Below are positions 1 through 13,585 of a stretch of 64,000 bases of DNA, piece after piece (position 1 is the first letter of the stretch; every line of letters starts with the position of its first letter). The notes under the pieces are model-generated. The model did no database searches. It was given only the letters and a program-made list of their open reading frames with translations, and was not told where the DNA came from. This DNA comes from Camelus bactrianus (lineage: Eukaryota > Chordata > Mammalia > Artiodactyla > Camelidae): assembly GCF_048773025.1 (NCBI RefSeq), contig NC_133566.1, forward strand, positions 4,067,501 to 4,131,500, in the 5' to 3' direction. The position numbers were made by a program, and so were the translations under genes.

Positions 1-3000
1 TCCACATGCTCGGATCTGAGAGATAAGTGTGTGTGAAAGCCTTCTTTCTCCTAGCTTGTTGGGAACACAAAGTTTCTGTTTAGTTGCAAACTCCACTCCA
101 TACATATATATGGGGAGGTTCTAACTCTAACTCGGTTTTACAGTGAAAACTGCCGGAACTTCAAACCGGCTCTAGGAAACAGACTGAGAAACCAGAGTAA
201 AAGTTTCTCCTGCAACCCGTTCCCTTTGTGCTAGATGAACGAAAGACTCTACACATGCTCGGTTCTGAGAGATAAGTGTGTGTGAAAGCCGTCCTTCACA
301 TAGCTTGTTGGGAACACAAAGTTTCTCTTCAGTTGTAAACTCCACTCCATACATATTATGGGGAGGTACTAGCTCCAACTCGGTTTTACAGTGAAAACTG
401 CAGGAACTTCAAACCGGCACTAGGAAACTGACTGAGAAACCAGAGTAAATGTTTCACCTGCAACACTTTCCCTTTTTGCTAGATGAAAGAAAGTCTCTCC
501 ACAAGCTCAGTTCTGAGATATAAGTGTGTGTGAAAGCCGTCCTTCAAGTAGCTTGTTGGGAACACAAAGTTTCTCTTCAGTTGCAAACTCCACTCCATAC
601 CTATATATGGGGAGGTACTAGCTCCAACTCGGTTTTACACTGAAAACTGCAGGAACTTCAAACCGGCACTAGGAAACTGACTGAGAAACCAGAGTAAATG
701 TTTCTCCTGCAACCCGTTCCCTTTTTGCTAGATGAAAGAACGTCTCTCCACATGCTCGATTCTGAGAGATAAGTGTGTGTGAAAGCCGTCCTTCACCTAG
801 CTTGTTGGGAACACAAAGTTTCTCTTCAGTTGCAAAACCCATTCCATACATACATATGGGGAGGTACTAGCTCCAACTCGGTTTTACAGTGATAAATGCA
901 GGAACTTCAAACCGGCACTAGGAAACAGACTGAGAAACCAGAGTAAATATTTCTCCTGCAAACCGTTCCATTTGTGCTAGATGAACGAACGTCTCTCCAC
1001 ATGCTCATTTCTGAGAGATAAGTGTGGGTGAATGCCGTCCTTCACCTAGCTTGTTGGGAACAAAAGTTTCTTTTTAGTTGCAAACTCCAATCCATACATA
1101 TATATGGGGATGTTCTAGCTCCAACTCGGTTTTACAGTGAAAACTGCCGGAACTTCAAACCGGCTCTAGGAAACAGACTGAGAAACCAGAGTAAAAGTTT
1201 CTCCTGCAACCCGTTCCTTTGTGCTAGATGAACGAACGTCTCTCCACATGCTCGGTTCTGAAAGATAAGTGTGTGTGAAAGCCGTCCTTCACCTAACTTT
1301 TTGGGAACACAAAGTTTCTTTTCAGTTGCAAACCCCACTCCATACATATATATGAGGAGGTACTAGCTCCAACTCGGTTTTACAGTGAAAACTGCAGGAA
1401 CTTCAAACCGGCACTAGGAAAAAGACTGAGAACCAGATAAAATGTTTCACCTGCAACCCGTTCCATTTGAGCTAGATGAACGAACATCTCTCCACTTGCT
1501 CATTTCTGAGAGATAATTGTGTGTGAATGCCGTACTTCAACTAGCTTGTTGGGAACACAAAGATTCTCTTTAGTTGCAAACACCACTCAATAAATATATA
1601 TGGGGTGGTACTAGCTCCAACTCGGTTTTACAGTGAAAACTGCAGGAACTTCAAACAGGCACTAGGAAACAGACTGAGAAACCAGAGTAAAAGTTTCTCC
1701 TGGACCTGTTCCCTTTGTGCTAGATGAACGAACGTCTCTCCACATGCTCGGTTCTGAGAGATAAGTGTGTGTGAAAGCCTTCTTTCTCCTAGCTTGTTGG
1801 GAACACAAAGATTCTCTTTAGTTGCAAACTCCACTCCATACATATATATGGGGAGGTACTAGCTCCAACTCGGTTTTACAGTGAAAACTGCAGGAACTCC
1901 AAACCGGCACTAGGAAACAGACTGAGAAACCAGAGTAAAAGTTTCTCCGGCAACCCGTTCAATTTTGCTAGATGAACGAACGTCTCTCCACATGCTCAGT
2001 TCTGAGAGATAATTGTGTGTGAAAGCCGTCCTTCACCTAGCTTGTTCGGAACACAAAGTTTCTATTTAGTTGCAAACTCCACTCCATACATATATATGGG
2101 GAGGTTCGAGCTCCAACTCGGTTTTACAGTGAAAACTGCAGGAACTTCAAACCGGCACTAGGAAACAGACTGAGAAACCAGAGTAAAAGTTTCTCCTGCA
2201 ACCCGTTCCCTTTGTGCTAGATGAACGAACGTCTCTCCACATGCTCGGTTCTGAGAGATAAGTGTGTGTGAAAGCCTTCTTTCTCCTAGCTTGTTTGGAA
2301 CACAAAGTTTCTGTTTAGTTGCAAACTCCACTCCATACATATATATGGGGAGGTTCTAGCTCCAACTCGGTTTTACAGTGAAAACTGCCGGAATTTCAAA
2401 CCGGCTATAGGAAACAGACTGAGAAACCAGAGTAAAAGTTTCTCCTGCAACCCGTTCCCTTTGTGCTAGATGAACGAACGACTCTACACATGCTCGGTTC
2501 TGAGAGATAAGTGTGTGTGAAAGCCGTCCTTCACATAGCTTGTTGGGAACACAAAGTTTCTCTTCAGTTGTAAACTCCACTCCATACATATTATGGGGAG
2601 GTACTAGCTCCAACTCGGTTTTACAGTGAAAACTGCAGGAACTTCAAACCGGCACTAGGAATCAGTCTGAGAAATCAGAGTAAAAGTTTCTCCTGCAACA
2701 CGTTCCCTTTGTGCTACATGAACGAACGTCTCTCCACATGCTCAGTTCTGAGAGATAAGGGTGGGTGAAAGCCTCCCTTCACCTATCTTGTTGGGAACAC
2801 AAAGATTCTCTTCAGTTGCAAACTCCAATCCATACATATATATGAGGAGGTACAAGCTCCAACTCGGTTTTACAGTGAAAACTGCAGGAACATCAAATCG
2901 GCACTAGGAAACAGACTGAGAAACCAGAGTAATTGTTTCTCCTGCAACCCGTTCCCTTTGTGCTTGATGAACGAACGTCTCTCCACATGCTCAGTTCTGA

Positions 3001-3980
3001 GAGATAAGTGTGTGTGAAAGCCTTCCTTCACTTAGCTTGTTGGGAACACAAAGATTCTCTTCAGTTGCAAACTCCACTCCATACATATATATGAGGAGGT
3101 ACTACCTCCAACTCGGTTTTACAGTGAAAACTGCAGGAACTTCAAACCGGTACTAGGAATCAGACTGAGAAATCAGAGTAAAAGTTTCTCCTGCAACACG
3201 TTCCCTTTGTGCTAGATGAACGAACGTCTCTCCACATGCTCAATTCTGAGAGATAAGTGTGTTTGAAAGCCGTCCTTCACCTATCTTGTTGAGAACACAA
3301 AGTTTCTCTTCATTTGCAAACTCCACTCCATACATATATATGGGGAGGTACTAGCTCAAAATCGGTTTTACAGTGAAAACTGCCGGAACTTCAAACCGGC
3401 TCTAGGAAACAGACTGAGAAACCAGAGTAAAAGTTTCTCCTGCAACCCGTTCCTTTGTGCTAGATGAACGAACGTCTCTCCACATGCTCGGTTCTGAGAG
3501 ATAAGTGTGTGTGAAAGCCGTCCTTCACATAGCTTGTTGAAAACACAAAGTTTCTCTTCAGTTGTAAACTCCACTCCATATATATTATGGGGAGGTACTA
3601 GCTCCAACTCGGTTTTACAGTGAAAACTGCAGGAACTTCAAACCGGCACTAGGAAACAGATTGAGAAACCAGAGTAAAAGTTTCTCCTGCAACCCGTTCC
3701 CTTTGTGCTAGATGAAAGAACGTCTCTCCACATGCTCGGTTCTGAGAGATATGTGTGTGTGAAAGCCGTCCTTCACCTAGCTTGTTGGGAACACAAAGTT
3801 TCTCTTCAGTTGCAAACTCCACTCCATACATATATATGGGGATTTACTAGCTCCAACTCGGTTTTACAGTGAAAACTGCAGGAACTTCAAACCGGCACTA
3901 GGAAACAGACTGAGAAATCAGAGTAAAAGTTTCTCCTGAAACCCGTTCCTTTTGTGCTAGATGAACGAACGTCTCTCCAC
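1..3980 (+). repeat. 16-monomer block A, copy 1
   Basis: The first 3.98 kb matches 12,924-16,903 in the same orientation and monomer order. I found about 19 differences by eye, including compensating 1-bp indels near 550 and 1960, giving roughly 99.5% identity. The match ends abruptly near 3980, where this copy continues as an N-type monomer and the other switches to sequence like the window start. The left edge is the window boundary, so the true block may be longer. Confidence 0.9.
1166..1661 (+). repeat. M-N monomer doublet (type copy)
   Basis: Monomer M (1166-1413) is marked by CTGAAAGATAAG and CTAACTTTTTGGG. Monomer N (1414-1661) is marked by GAGAACCAGATAAAATG, TTTGAGCTAG and CACTTGCTCATTTCTG. 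Both are 248 bp. M recurs with its CTGAAAG mark at about 1258, 4487, 5978, 8961, 10454, 14181, 18654, 19649, 21142, 22634, 52969, 57198, 61671 and 63909. An N-type monomer follows at each of the first 13 (sometimes lacking part of its marks), and the last runs off the window. The order M then N therefore survives rearrangement of everything around it. In zone 1, N is usually followed by a monomer marked CCTTCTTTCTCCTAG. Confidence 0.8.
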
Positions 3981-5331
3981 TTGCTCATTTCTGAGAGATA
4001 ATTGTGTGTGAATGCCGTACTTCAACTAGCTTGTTGGGAACACAAAGATTCTCTTTAGTTGCAAACTCAACTTCATACATATATATGTGGAGGTACTAGC
4101 TCCAACTCGGTTTTACAGTGATAAATGCAGGAACTTCAAACCGGCACTAGGAAACAGACTGAGAAATCAGAGTAAAAGTTTCTCCTGCAACACTTTCCCC
4201 TTGTGCTAGATGAACGAACGTCTCTCCACATGCTCATTTCTGAGAGATAAGTGTGGGTGAAAGCCGTCCTTCACCTAGTTTGTTGGGAACAAAAGTTTCT
4301 TTTTAGTTGCAAACTCCAATCCATACATTTATATGGGGATGTTCTAGCTCCAACTCGGTTTTACAGTGAAAACTGCCGGAACTTCAAACCGGCTCTAGGA
4401 AACAGACTGAGAAACCAGAGTAAAAGTTTCTCCTGCAACCCGTTCCTTTGTGCTAGATGAACGAACGTCTCTCCACATGCTCGGTTCTGAAAGATAAGTG
4501 TGTGTGAAAGCCGTCCTTCACCTAACTTTTTGGGAACAAAAAGTTTCTTTTCAGTTGCAAACCCCACTCCATACATATATATGGGGAGGTACTAGCTCCA
4601 ACTCGGTTTTACAGTGAAAACTGCAGGAACTTCAAACCGGCACTAGGAAAAAGACTGAGAACCAGATAAAATGTTTCACCTGCAACCCGTTCCATTTGAG
4701 CTAGATGAACGAACATCTCTTCACTTGCTCATTTCTGAGAGATAATTGTGTGTGAATGCCGTACTTCAACTAGCTTGTTGGGAACACAAAGATTCTCTTT
4801 AGTTGCAAACTCAACTTCATACATATATATGGGGAGGTACTAGCTCCAACTCGGTTTTACAGTGAAAACTGCAGGAACTTCAAACCGGCACTAGGAAACA
4901 GACTGAGAAACCAGAGTAAAAGTTTCTCCTGCAACCCGTTCCCTTTGTGCTAGATGAACGAACGTCTTTACACATGCTCGGTTCTGAGAGATAAGTGTGT
5001 GTGAAAGCCTTCTTTATCCTAGCTTGTTGGGAACACAAAGATTCTCTTTAGTTGCAAACTCCACTCCATACATATATATGGGGAGGTACTAGCTCCAACT
5101 CGGTTTTACAGTGAAAATTGCAGGAACTTCAAACCGGCACTAGGAAACAGACTGAGAAACCAGAGTAAAAGTTTCTCCTGCAACCCGTTCAATTTGTGCT
5201 AGTTGAACGAACGTCTCTCCACATGCTCAGTTCTGAGAGATAAGTGTGTGTGAAAGCCGTCCTTCACATAGCTTGTTGGGAACACAAAGTTTCTCTTCAG
5301 TTGCAAACTCCACTCCATACATATATATGGG
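3841..5331 (+). repeat. 6-monomer tandem duplication, left copy
   Basis: This 1,491-bp unit begins at the rare GGGGATTTACTAG variant. It contains an N-like monomer with the rare CTCAACTTCATAC variant, an M-N doublet at about 4390, and a monomer with CGTCTTTACACATG. The same series repeats immediately downstream. Edges are uncertain by about 90 bp because neighbouring monomers are similar. Confidence 0.85.
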
Positions 5332-6760
5332 GATTTACTAGCTCCAACTCGGTTTTACAGTGAAAACTGCAGGAACTTCAAACCGGCACTAGGAAACAGA
5401 CTGAGAAATCAGAGTAAAAGTTTCTCCTGCAACCCGTTCCTTTTGTGCTAGATGAACGAACGTCTCTCCACTTGCTCATTTCTGAGAGATAATTGTGTGT
5501 GAATGCCGTACTTCAACTAGCTTGTTGGGAACACAAAGATTGTCTTTAGTTGCAAACTCAACTTCATACATATATATGGGGAGGTACTAGCTCCAACTCG
5601 GTTTTACAGTGATAAATGCAGGAACTTCAAACCGGCACTAGGAAACAGACTGAGAAATCAGAGTAAAAGTTTCTCCTGCAACACTTTCCCCTTGTGCTAG
5701 ATGAACGAACGTCTCTCCACATGCTCATTTCTGAGAGATAAGTGTGGGTGAAAGCCGTCCTTCACCTAGTTTGTTGGGAACAAAAGTTTCTTTTTAGTTG
5801 CAAACTCCAATCCATACATTTATATGGGGATGTTCTAGCTCCAACTCGGTTTTACAGTGAAAACTGCCGGAACTTCAAACCGGCTCTAGGAAACAGACTG
5901 AGAAACCAGAGTAAAAGTTTCTCCTGCAACCCGTTCCTTTGTGCTAGATGAACGAACGTCTCTCCACATGCTCGGTTCTGAAAGATAAGTGTGTGTGAAA
6001 GCCGTCCTTCACCTAACTTTTTGGGAACACAAAGTTTCTTTTCAGTTGCAAACCCCACTCCATACATATATATGGGGAGGTACTAGCTCCAACTCGGTTT
6101 TACAGTGAAAACTGCAGGAACTTCAAACCGGCACTAGGAAAAAGACTGAGAACCAGATAAAATGTTTCACCTGCAACCCGTTCCATTTGAGCTAGATGAA
6201 CGAACATCTCTCCACTTGCTCATTTCTGAGAGATAATTGTGTGTGAATGCCGTACTTCAACTAGCTTGTTGGGAACACAAAGATTCTCTTTAGTTGCAAA
6301 CTCAACTTCATACATATATATGGGGAGGTACTAGCTCCAACTCGGTTTTACAGTGAAAACTGCAGGAACTTCAAACCGGCACTAGGAAACAGACTGAGAA
6401 ACCAGAGTAAAAGTTTCTCCTGCAACCCGTTCCCTTTGTGCTAGATGAACGAACGTCTTTACACATGCTCGGTTCTGAGAGATAAGTGTGTGTGAAAGCC
6501 TTCTTTATCCTAGCTTGTTGGGAACACAAAGATTCTCTTTAGTTGCAAACTCCACTCCATACATATATATGGGGAGGTACTAGCTCCAACTCGGTTTTAC
6601 AGTGAAAATTGCAGGAACTTCAAACCGGCACTAGGAAACAGACTGAGAAACCAGAGTAAAAGTTTCTCCTGCAACCCGTTCAATTTGTGCTAGATGAACG
6701 AACGTCTCTCCACATGCTCAGTTCTGAGAGATAAGTGTGTGTGAAAGCCGTCCTTCACCT
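5332..6760 (+). repeat. 6-monomer tandem duplication, right copy
   Basis: It repeats 3841-5331 at a constant 1,491-bp shift with few differences, such as GATTGTCTTTAG against GATTCTCTTTAG and AGTTGAACG against AGATGAACG. It loses the match near 6760, where CTTGTTCGGAAC replaces CTTGTTGGGAAC. Confidence 0.85.
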
Positions 6761-7545
6761 AGCTTGTTCGGAACACAAAGTTTCTATTTAGTTGCAAACT
6801 CCACTCCATACATATATATGGGGAGGTTCTAGCTCCAACTCGGTTTTACAGTGAAAACTGCCGGAACTTCAAACCGGTACTAGGAAACAGACTGAGAAAC
6901 CAGAGTAAAAGTTTCTCCTGCAACCCGTTCCCTTTGTGCTAGATGAACGAACGTCTCTCCACATGCTCAGTTCTGAGAGATAAGTGTGTATGAAATCCGT
7001 TTTTCACCTAGTTTGTTGGGAACACAAAGTTTCTCTTCAGTTGCAAACTCAACTCAATACATATATATGGGGCAGTACTAGCTCCAACTCGGTTTTACAG
7101 TGAAAACTGCAGGAACTTCAAACCGGCACTAGGAAACTGACTGAGAAAACAGAGTAAATGTTTCACCTGCAACCCGTTCCCTTTTTGCTAGATGAACGAA
7201 CGTCTCTCCACAAGCTCAGTTCTGAGATATAAGTGTGTGTGAAAGCCGTCCTTCACGTAGCTTGTTGGGAACACAAAGTTTCTCTTCAGTTGCAAACTCC
7301 ATTCCATACATATATATGGGGAGGTACTAGCTCCAACTCTGTTTGACAGTGAAAAATGCAGGAACTTCAAACCGGTACTAGGAAACAGACTGAGAAACCA
7401 TAGTAAATGTTTCTCCTGCAACCCGTTCCATTTTTGCTAGATGAATGAACGTCTCTCCACATGCTCAGTTCTGAGAGATAAGTGTGTGTGAAAGCCTTCC
7501 TTCACCTAGCTTGTTGGGAACACAAAGATTCTCTTCAGTTGCAAA
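6761..7545 (+). repeat. Satellite segment related to ~11.24-11.85 kb
   Basis: About three monomers run in the same order as 11,236 onward, at a shift of about 18 monomers. Shared rare marks are GTGTGTATGAAA and AACTCAACTCAATACATA, but there are many private changes, so this is an older duplication than block A. A third relative lies near 21,890-22,000 (GTGTATGAAACCCG). No gene or insertion is present. Confidence 0.6.
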
Positions 7546-8860
7546 CTCCAATCCATACATATATATGGGGATGTTCTAGCTCCAACTCGGTTTTACAGTG
7601 AAAACTGCCGGAACTTCAAACCGGCTCTAGGAAACAGACTGAGAAACCAGAGTAAAAGTTTCTCCTGCAACCCGTTCCTTTGTGCTACATGAACGAACGT
7701 CTCTCCACATGCTCGGTTCTGAGAGATAAGTGTGTGTGAAAGCCGTCCTTCACATAGCTTGTTGGGAACACAAAGTTTCTCTTCAGTTGTAAACTCCAAT
7801 CCATACATATTATGGGGAGGTACTAGCTCCAACTCGGTTTTACAGTGAAAACTGCAGGAACTTCAAACCGGCACTAGGAAACAGACTGAGAAACCAGAGT
7901 AAAAGTTTCTCCTGCAACCCGTTCCCTTTGTGCTAGATGAAAGAACGTCTCTCCACATGCTCGGTTCTGAGAGATATGTGTGTGTGAAAGCCGTCCTTCA
8001 CCTAGCTTGTTGGGAACACAAAGTTTCTCTTCAGTTGCAAACTCCACTCCATACATATATATGGGGAGGTACTAGCTCCAACTCGGTTTTACAGTGAAAA
8101 CTGCAGGAACTTCAAACCGGCACTAGGAAAGAGACTGAGAAACCAGAGTAAAAGTTTCTCCTGCAACCCGTTCCTTTTGTGCTAGATGAACGAACGTCTC
8201 TCCACATGCTCGGATCTGAGAGATATGTGTGTGTGAAAGCCTTCTTTCTCCTAGCTTGTTGGGAACACAAAGTATCTGTTTAGTTGCAAGCTCCACTCCA
8301 TACATATATATGGGGAAGTTCTAACTCTAACTCGGTTTTACAGTGAAAACTGCCGGAACTTCAAACCGGCTCTAGGATACAGACTGAGAAACCAGAGAAA
8401 AAGTTTCTCCTGCAACCCGTTCCCTTTGTGCTAGATGAACGAAAGACTCTACACATGCTCGGTTCTGAGAGATAAGTGTGTGTGAAAGCCGTCCTTCACA
8501 TAGCTTGTTGGGAACACAAAGTTTCTCTTCAGTTGTAAACTCCACTCCATACATATTATGGGGAGGTAATAGCTCCAACTCGGTTTTACAGTGAAAACTG
8601 CAGGAACTTCAAACCGGCACTAGGAAACTGACTGAGAAACCAGAGTAAATGTTTCACCTGCAACACTTTCCCTTATTGCTAGATGAACGAAAGTCTCTCC
8701 ACAAGCTCAGTTCTGAGATATAAGTGTGTGTGAAAGCCGTCCTTTACGTAGCTTGTTGGGAACACAAAGTTTCTCTTCAGTTGCAAACTCCACTCCATAC
8801 CTATATATGGGGAGGTACTAGCTCCAACTCGGTTTTACAGTGAAAACTGCAGGAACTTCA
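7546..8860 (+). repeat. Block C (5 monomers), copy 1
   Basis: It matches 12,271-13,585 at a 4,724-4,725-bp shift (19 monomers). Marks include GGGGATGTTCTAG, TGTGCTACATGAACG, GATATGTGTGTGTG and CTAACTCTAACTCGG. The part from 8201 also matches the left edge of the window. Near 8860 the sequence switches inside a monomer to the M type, which marks a recombination joint. Confidence 0.8.
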
Positions 8861-11800
8861 AACCGGCTCTAGGAAACAGACTGAGAAACCAGAGTAAAAG
8901 TTTCTCCTGCAACCCGTTCCTTTGTGCTAGATGAACGAACGTCTCTCCACATGCTCGGTTCTGAAAGATAAGTGTGTGTGAAAGCCGTCCTTCACCTAAC
9001 TTTTTGGGAACACAAAGTTTCTTTTCAGTTGCCAACCCCACTCCATACATATATATGGGGAGGTACTAGCTCCAACTCGGTTTTACAGTGAAAACTGCAG
9101 GAACTTCAAACCGGCACTAGGAAAAAGACTGAGAACCAGATAAAATGTTTCACCTGCAACCCGTTCCATTTGAGCTAGATGAACGAACATCTCTCCACTT
9201 GCTCATTTCTGAGAGATAATTGTGTGTGAAAGCCGTCCTTCACCTAGCTTGTTGGGAACACAAAGTTTCTCTTCAATTGCAAACTCCACTCCATACATAT
9301 ATATGGGGAGGTAATAGCTCCAACTCGGTTTTACTGTGAAATCTGCAGGAACTTCAAACCCGCACTAGGAAACAGACTGAGAAACCAGAGTAATAGTTTC
9401 TCCTGCAACACGTTCCCTTTGTGCTAGATGAACGAACGTCTCTCCATATGCTCGGTTCTGAGAGATAAGTGTGTGTGAAAGCCGTCCTTCACCTAGCTTG
9501 TTGGGAACACAAAGTTTCTTTTCAATTGCAAACTCCAATCCATACATACATATGAGGTGGTACAAGCTCCAACTCGGTTTTACAGTGAAAACTGCAGGAA
9601 CTTCAAACCGGCACTAGGAAACAGACTGAGAAACCAGAGTAAATGTTTCTCCTGCAAACCGTTCCCTTTGTGCTAGATGAACGAACGTCTCTCCATATGC
9701 TCGGTTCTGAGAGATAAGTGTGTGTGAAAGCCGTCCTTCACCTAGCTTGTTGGGAACACAAAGTTTCTCTTCAATTGCAAACTCCAATCCATACATATAT
9801 ATGAGGAAGTACTAGCTCCAACTCGGTTTTACAGTGAAAACTGCAGGAACTTCAAACCGGCACTAGGAAACAGACTGAGAAACCAGAGTAAATGTTTCTC
9901 CTGCAAACCGTTCCCTTTGTGCTAGATGAACGAACGTCTCTCCACATGCTCAGTTCTGACAGATAAGTGTGTGTGAAAGCCTTCCTTCACCTAGCTTGTT
10001 GGGAACACAAAGATTCTCTTCAGTTGCAAACTCTACTCCATACATATATATGAGGAGGTACTACCTCCAACTCGGTTTTACAGTGAAAACTGCAGGAACT
10101 TCAAACCGGCACTAGGAAACAGACTGAGCATCCAGAGTAAAAGTTTCTCCTGCAAACCGTTCCATTTGTTCTAGATGAACGAACGTCTCTCCACCTGCTC
10201 AGATCTGAGAGATAAGTGTGTGTGAAAGCCGTTTTTCACCTAGCTTGTTTGGAACACAAAGTTTCTCTTCAGTTGCAAACTCCACTCCATACATATATAA
10301 GGGGAGGTACTAGCTCCAACTCGGTTTTACAGTGAAATCTGCAGGAACTTCAAACCGGCACTAGGAAAGAGACTGAGAAACCAGAGTAAAAGTTTATCCT
10401 GCAACCCGTTCCCTTTGTGCTAGATGAACGAACGTCTCTCCACATGCTCGGTTCTGAAAGATAAGTGTGTGTGAAAGCCGTACTTCACCTAACTTTTTGG
10501 GAACACAAAGTTTCTTTTCAGTTGCAAACCCCACTCCATACATATATATGGGAAGGTACTAGCTCCAACTCGGTTTTACAGTGAAAACTGCAGGAACTTC
10601 AAACCGGCACTAGGAAAAAGACTGAGAACCAGAGTAAATGCTTCACCTGCAACCCGTTCCCTTTGAGCTAGATAAACGAACGTCTCTCCACTTGCTCATT
10701 TCTGAGAGATAAGTGTGTGTGAATGCCGTACTTCACCTAGCTTGTTGGAAACACAAAGATTCTCTTTAGTTGCAAACTCCACTCCATACATATATATGGG
10801 GTGGTACTAGCTCCAACTCGGTTTTACAGTGAAAACTGCAGGAACTTCAAACCGGCACTAGGAAACAGACTGAGAAACCAGAGTAAAAGTTTCTCCTGCA
10901 AACCGTTCCCTTTGTGCTAGAAGAACGAACGTCTCTCCACATGCTCGGTTCTGAGAGATATGTGTGTCTGAAAGCCTACTTCCTCCTAGCTTGTTGGGAA
11001 CACAAAGATTCTCTTTAGTTGCAAACTCCACTCCATACATATATATGGGGAGGTACTAGCTCCAACTCGGTTTTACAGTGAAAACTGCAGGAACATCAAA
11101 CCGGCACTAGGAAACAGACTGAGAAACCTGAGTAAAAGTTACTCCTGCAACCCGTTCAATTTTTGCTAGATGAACGAACGTCTCTCCACATGCTCAGTTC
11201 TGAGAGATAAGTGTGTGTGAAAGCCGTCCTTCACCTAGCTTGTTCGGAACACAAAGTTTCTTTTTAGTTGCAAACTCCACTCCATACATATATATGGGGA
11301 GGTTCTAGCTCCAACTCGGTTTTACAGTGAAAACTGCCGGAACTTCAAACCGGCTCTAGGAAACAGACTGGGAAACCAGAGTAAAAGTTTCTCCTGCAAC
11401 CCGTTCCCTTTGTGCTAGATGAACGAACGTCTCTCCACATGCTCGGTTCTGAGAGATAAGTGTGTATGAAACCCGTCCTTCACCTAGCTTGTTGGGAACA
11501 CAAAGTTTCTCTTCAGTTGCAAACTCAACTCAATACATATATATGGGGAAGTACTAGATCCAACTCGGTTTTACAGTGAAAACTGCAGGAACTTCAAACC
11601 AGCACTAGGAAACTGACTGAGAAACCAGAGTAAATGTTTCACCTGCAACACATTCCCTTTTTGCTAGATGAACGAAAGTCTCTCCACAAGCTCAGTTCTG
11701 AGATATAAGTGTGTGTGAAAGCCGTCCTTCACGTAGCTTGTTGGGAACACAAAGTTTCTCTTCAGTTGCAAACCCCACTCCATACATATATATGGGGAGG

Positions 11801-12270
11801 TACTAGCTCCAACTCGGTTTTACAGTGATAAATGCAGGAACTTCAAACCGGCACTAGGAAACAGACTGAGAAACCAGAGTAAATGTTTCTCCTGCAAACC
11901 GTTCCATTTGTGCTAGATGAACGAACGTCTCTCCACATGCTCAGTTCTGAGAGATAAGTGTGTGTGAAAGCCTTCCTTCACCTAGCTTGTTGGGAACACA
12001 AAGATTCTCTTCAGTTGCAAACTCCACTCCAAACATATATATGAGGAGGTACTAGCTCCAACTCGGTTTTACAGTGAAAACTGCAGGAACTTCAAACCGG
12101 CACTAGGAATCAGACTGAGAAATCAGAGTAAAAGTTTCTCCTGCAACACGTTCCCTTTGTGCTAGATGAACGAACGTCTCTCCACATGCTCATTTCTGAG
12201 AGAGAAGTGTGGGTGAAAGCCGTCCTTCACCAAGATTGTTGGGAACACAAAGTTTCTTTTTAGTTGCAAT
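8861..12270 (+). repeat. Mixed satellite monomers between the two C blocks
   Basis: About 14 monomers of several classes. They include M-N doublets at about 8,866 and 10,360, a copy with CATATATAAG at about 10,300, and two adjacent closely similar monomers at 9,365-9,613 and 9,614-9,862 (both with CCATATGCTCGG and TTCAATTGCAAACTCCAATC), which suggest a local single-monomer duplication. 11,760 onward belongs to a block repeated at 17,470. Nothing other than satellite is seen. Confidence 0.75.
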
Positions 12271-13585
12271 CTCCAATCCATACATATATATGGGGATGTT
12301 CTAGCTCCAACTCGGTTTTACAGTGAAAACTGCCGGAACTTCAAACCGGCTCTAGGAAACAGACTGAGAAACCAGAGTAAAAGTTTCTCCTGCAACCCGT
12401 TCCTTTGTGCTACATGAACGAACGTCTCCCCACATGCTCGGTTCTGAGAGATAAGTGTGTGTGAAAGCCGTCCTTCACATAGCTTGTTGGGAACACAAAG
12501 TTTCTCTTCAGTTGTAAACTCCAATCCATACATATTATGGGGAGGTACTAGCTCCAACTCGGTTTTACAGTGAAAACTGCAGGAACTTCAAACCGGCACT
12601 AGGAAACAGACTGAGAAACCAGAGTAAAAGTTTCTCCTGCAACCCGTTCCCTTTGTGCTAGATGAAAGAACGTCTCTCCACATGCTCGGTTCTGAGAGAT
12701 ATGTGTGTGTGAAAGCCGTCCTTCACCTAGCTTGTTGGGAACACAAAGTTTCTCTTCAGTTGCAAACTCCACTCCATACATATATATGGGGATTTACTAG
12801 CTCCAACTCGGTTTTACAGTGAAAACTGCAGGAACTTCAAACCGGCACTAGGAAAGAGACTGAGAAACCAGAGAAAAGTTTCTCCTGCAAACCGTTCCTT
12901 TTGTGCTAGATGAACGAACGTCTCTCCACATGCTCGGATCTGAGAGATAAGTGTGTGTGAAAGCCTTCTTTCTCCTAGCTTGTTGGGAACACAAAGTTTC
13001 TGTTTAGTTGCAAACTCCACTCCATACATATATATGGGGAGGTTCTAACTCTAACTCGGTTTTACAGTGAAAACTGCCGGAACTTCAAACCGGCTGTAGG
13101 AAACAGACTGAGAAACCAGAGTAAAAGTTTCTCCTGCAACCCGTTCCCTTTGTGCTAGATGAACGAAAGACACTACACATGCTCGGTTCTGAGAGATAAG
13201 TGTGTGTGAAAGACGTCCTTCACATAGCTTGTTGGGAACACAAAGTTTCTCTTCAGTTGTAAACTCCACTCCATACATATTATGGGGAGGTACTAGCTCC
13301 AACTCGGTTTTACAGTGAAAACTGCAGGAACTTCAAACCGGCACTAGGAAACTGACTGAGAAACCAGAGTAAATGTTTCACCTGCAACACTTTCCCTTTT
13401 TGCTAGATGAAAGAAAGTCTCTCCACAAGCTCAGTTCTGAGATATAAGTGTGTGTGAAAGCCGTCCTTCACGTAGCTTTTGGGAACACAAAGTTTCTCTT
13501 CAGTTGCAAACTCCACTCCATACCTATATATGGGGAGGTACTAGCTCCAACTCGGTTTTACAGTGAAAACTGCAGGAACTTCAAA
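12271..13585 (+). repeat. Block C, copy 2
   Basis: Partner of 7546-8860. Its right part is also the beginning of block A copy 2, so the two duplication events overlap. At about 13,585 it continues into block A while copy 1 continues into an M monomer. Confidence 0.8.

Noticed and set aside
2100-2120. Pol III-like internal promoter: GGTTCGAGCTCC resembling a B box, TAGCTCCAACTCGG resembling an A box
   Set aside because: The B-box match breaks at its 3' end, exists only in two monomers (about 2103 and 15,029), and lies in the wrong order relative to the A-box-like word. There is no tRNA cloverleaf, so no tRNA or SINE call.
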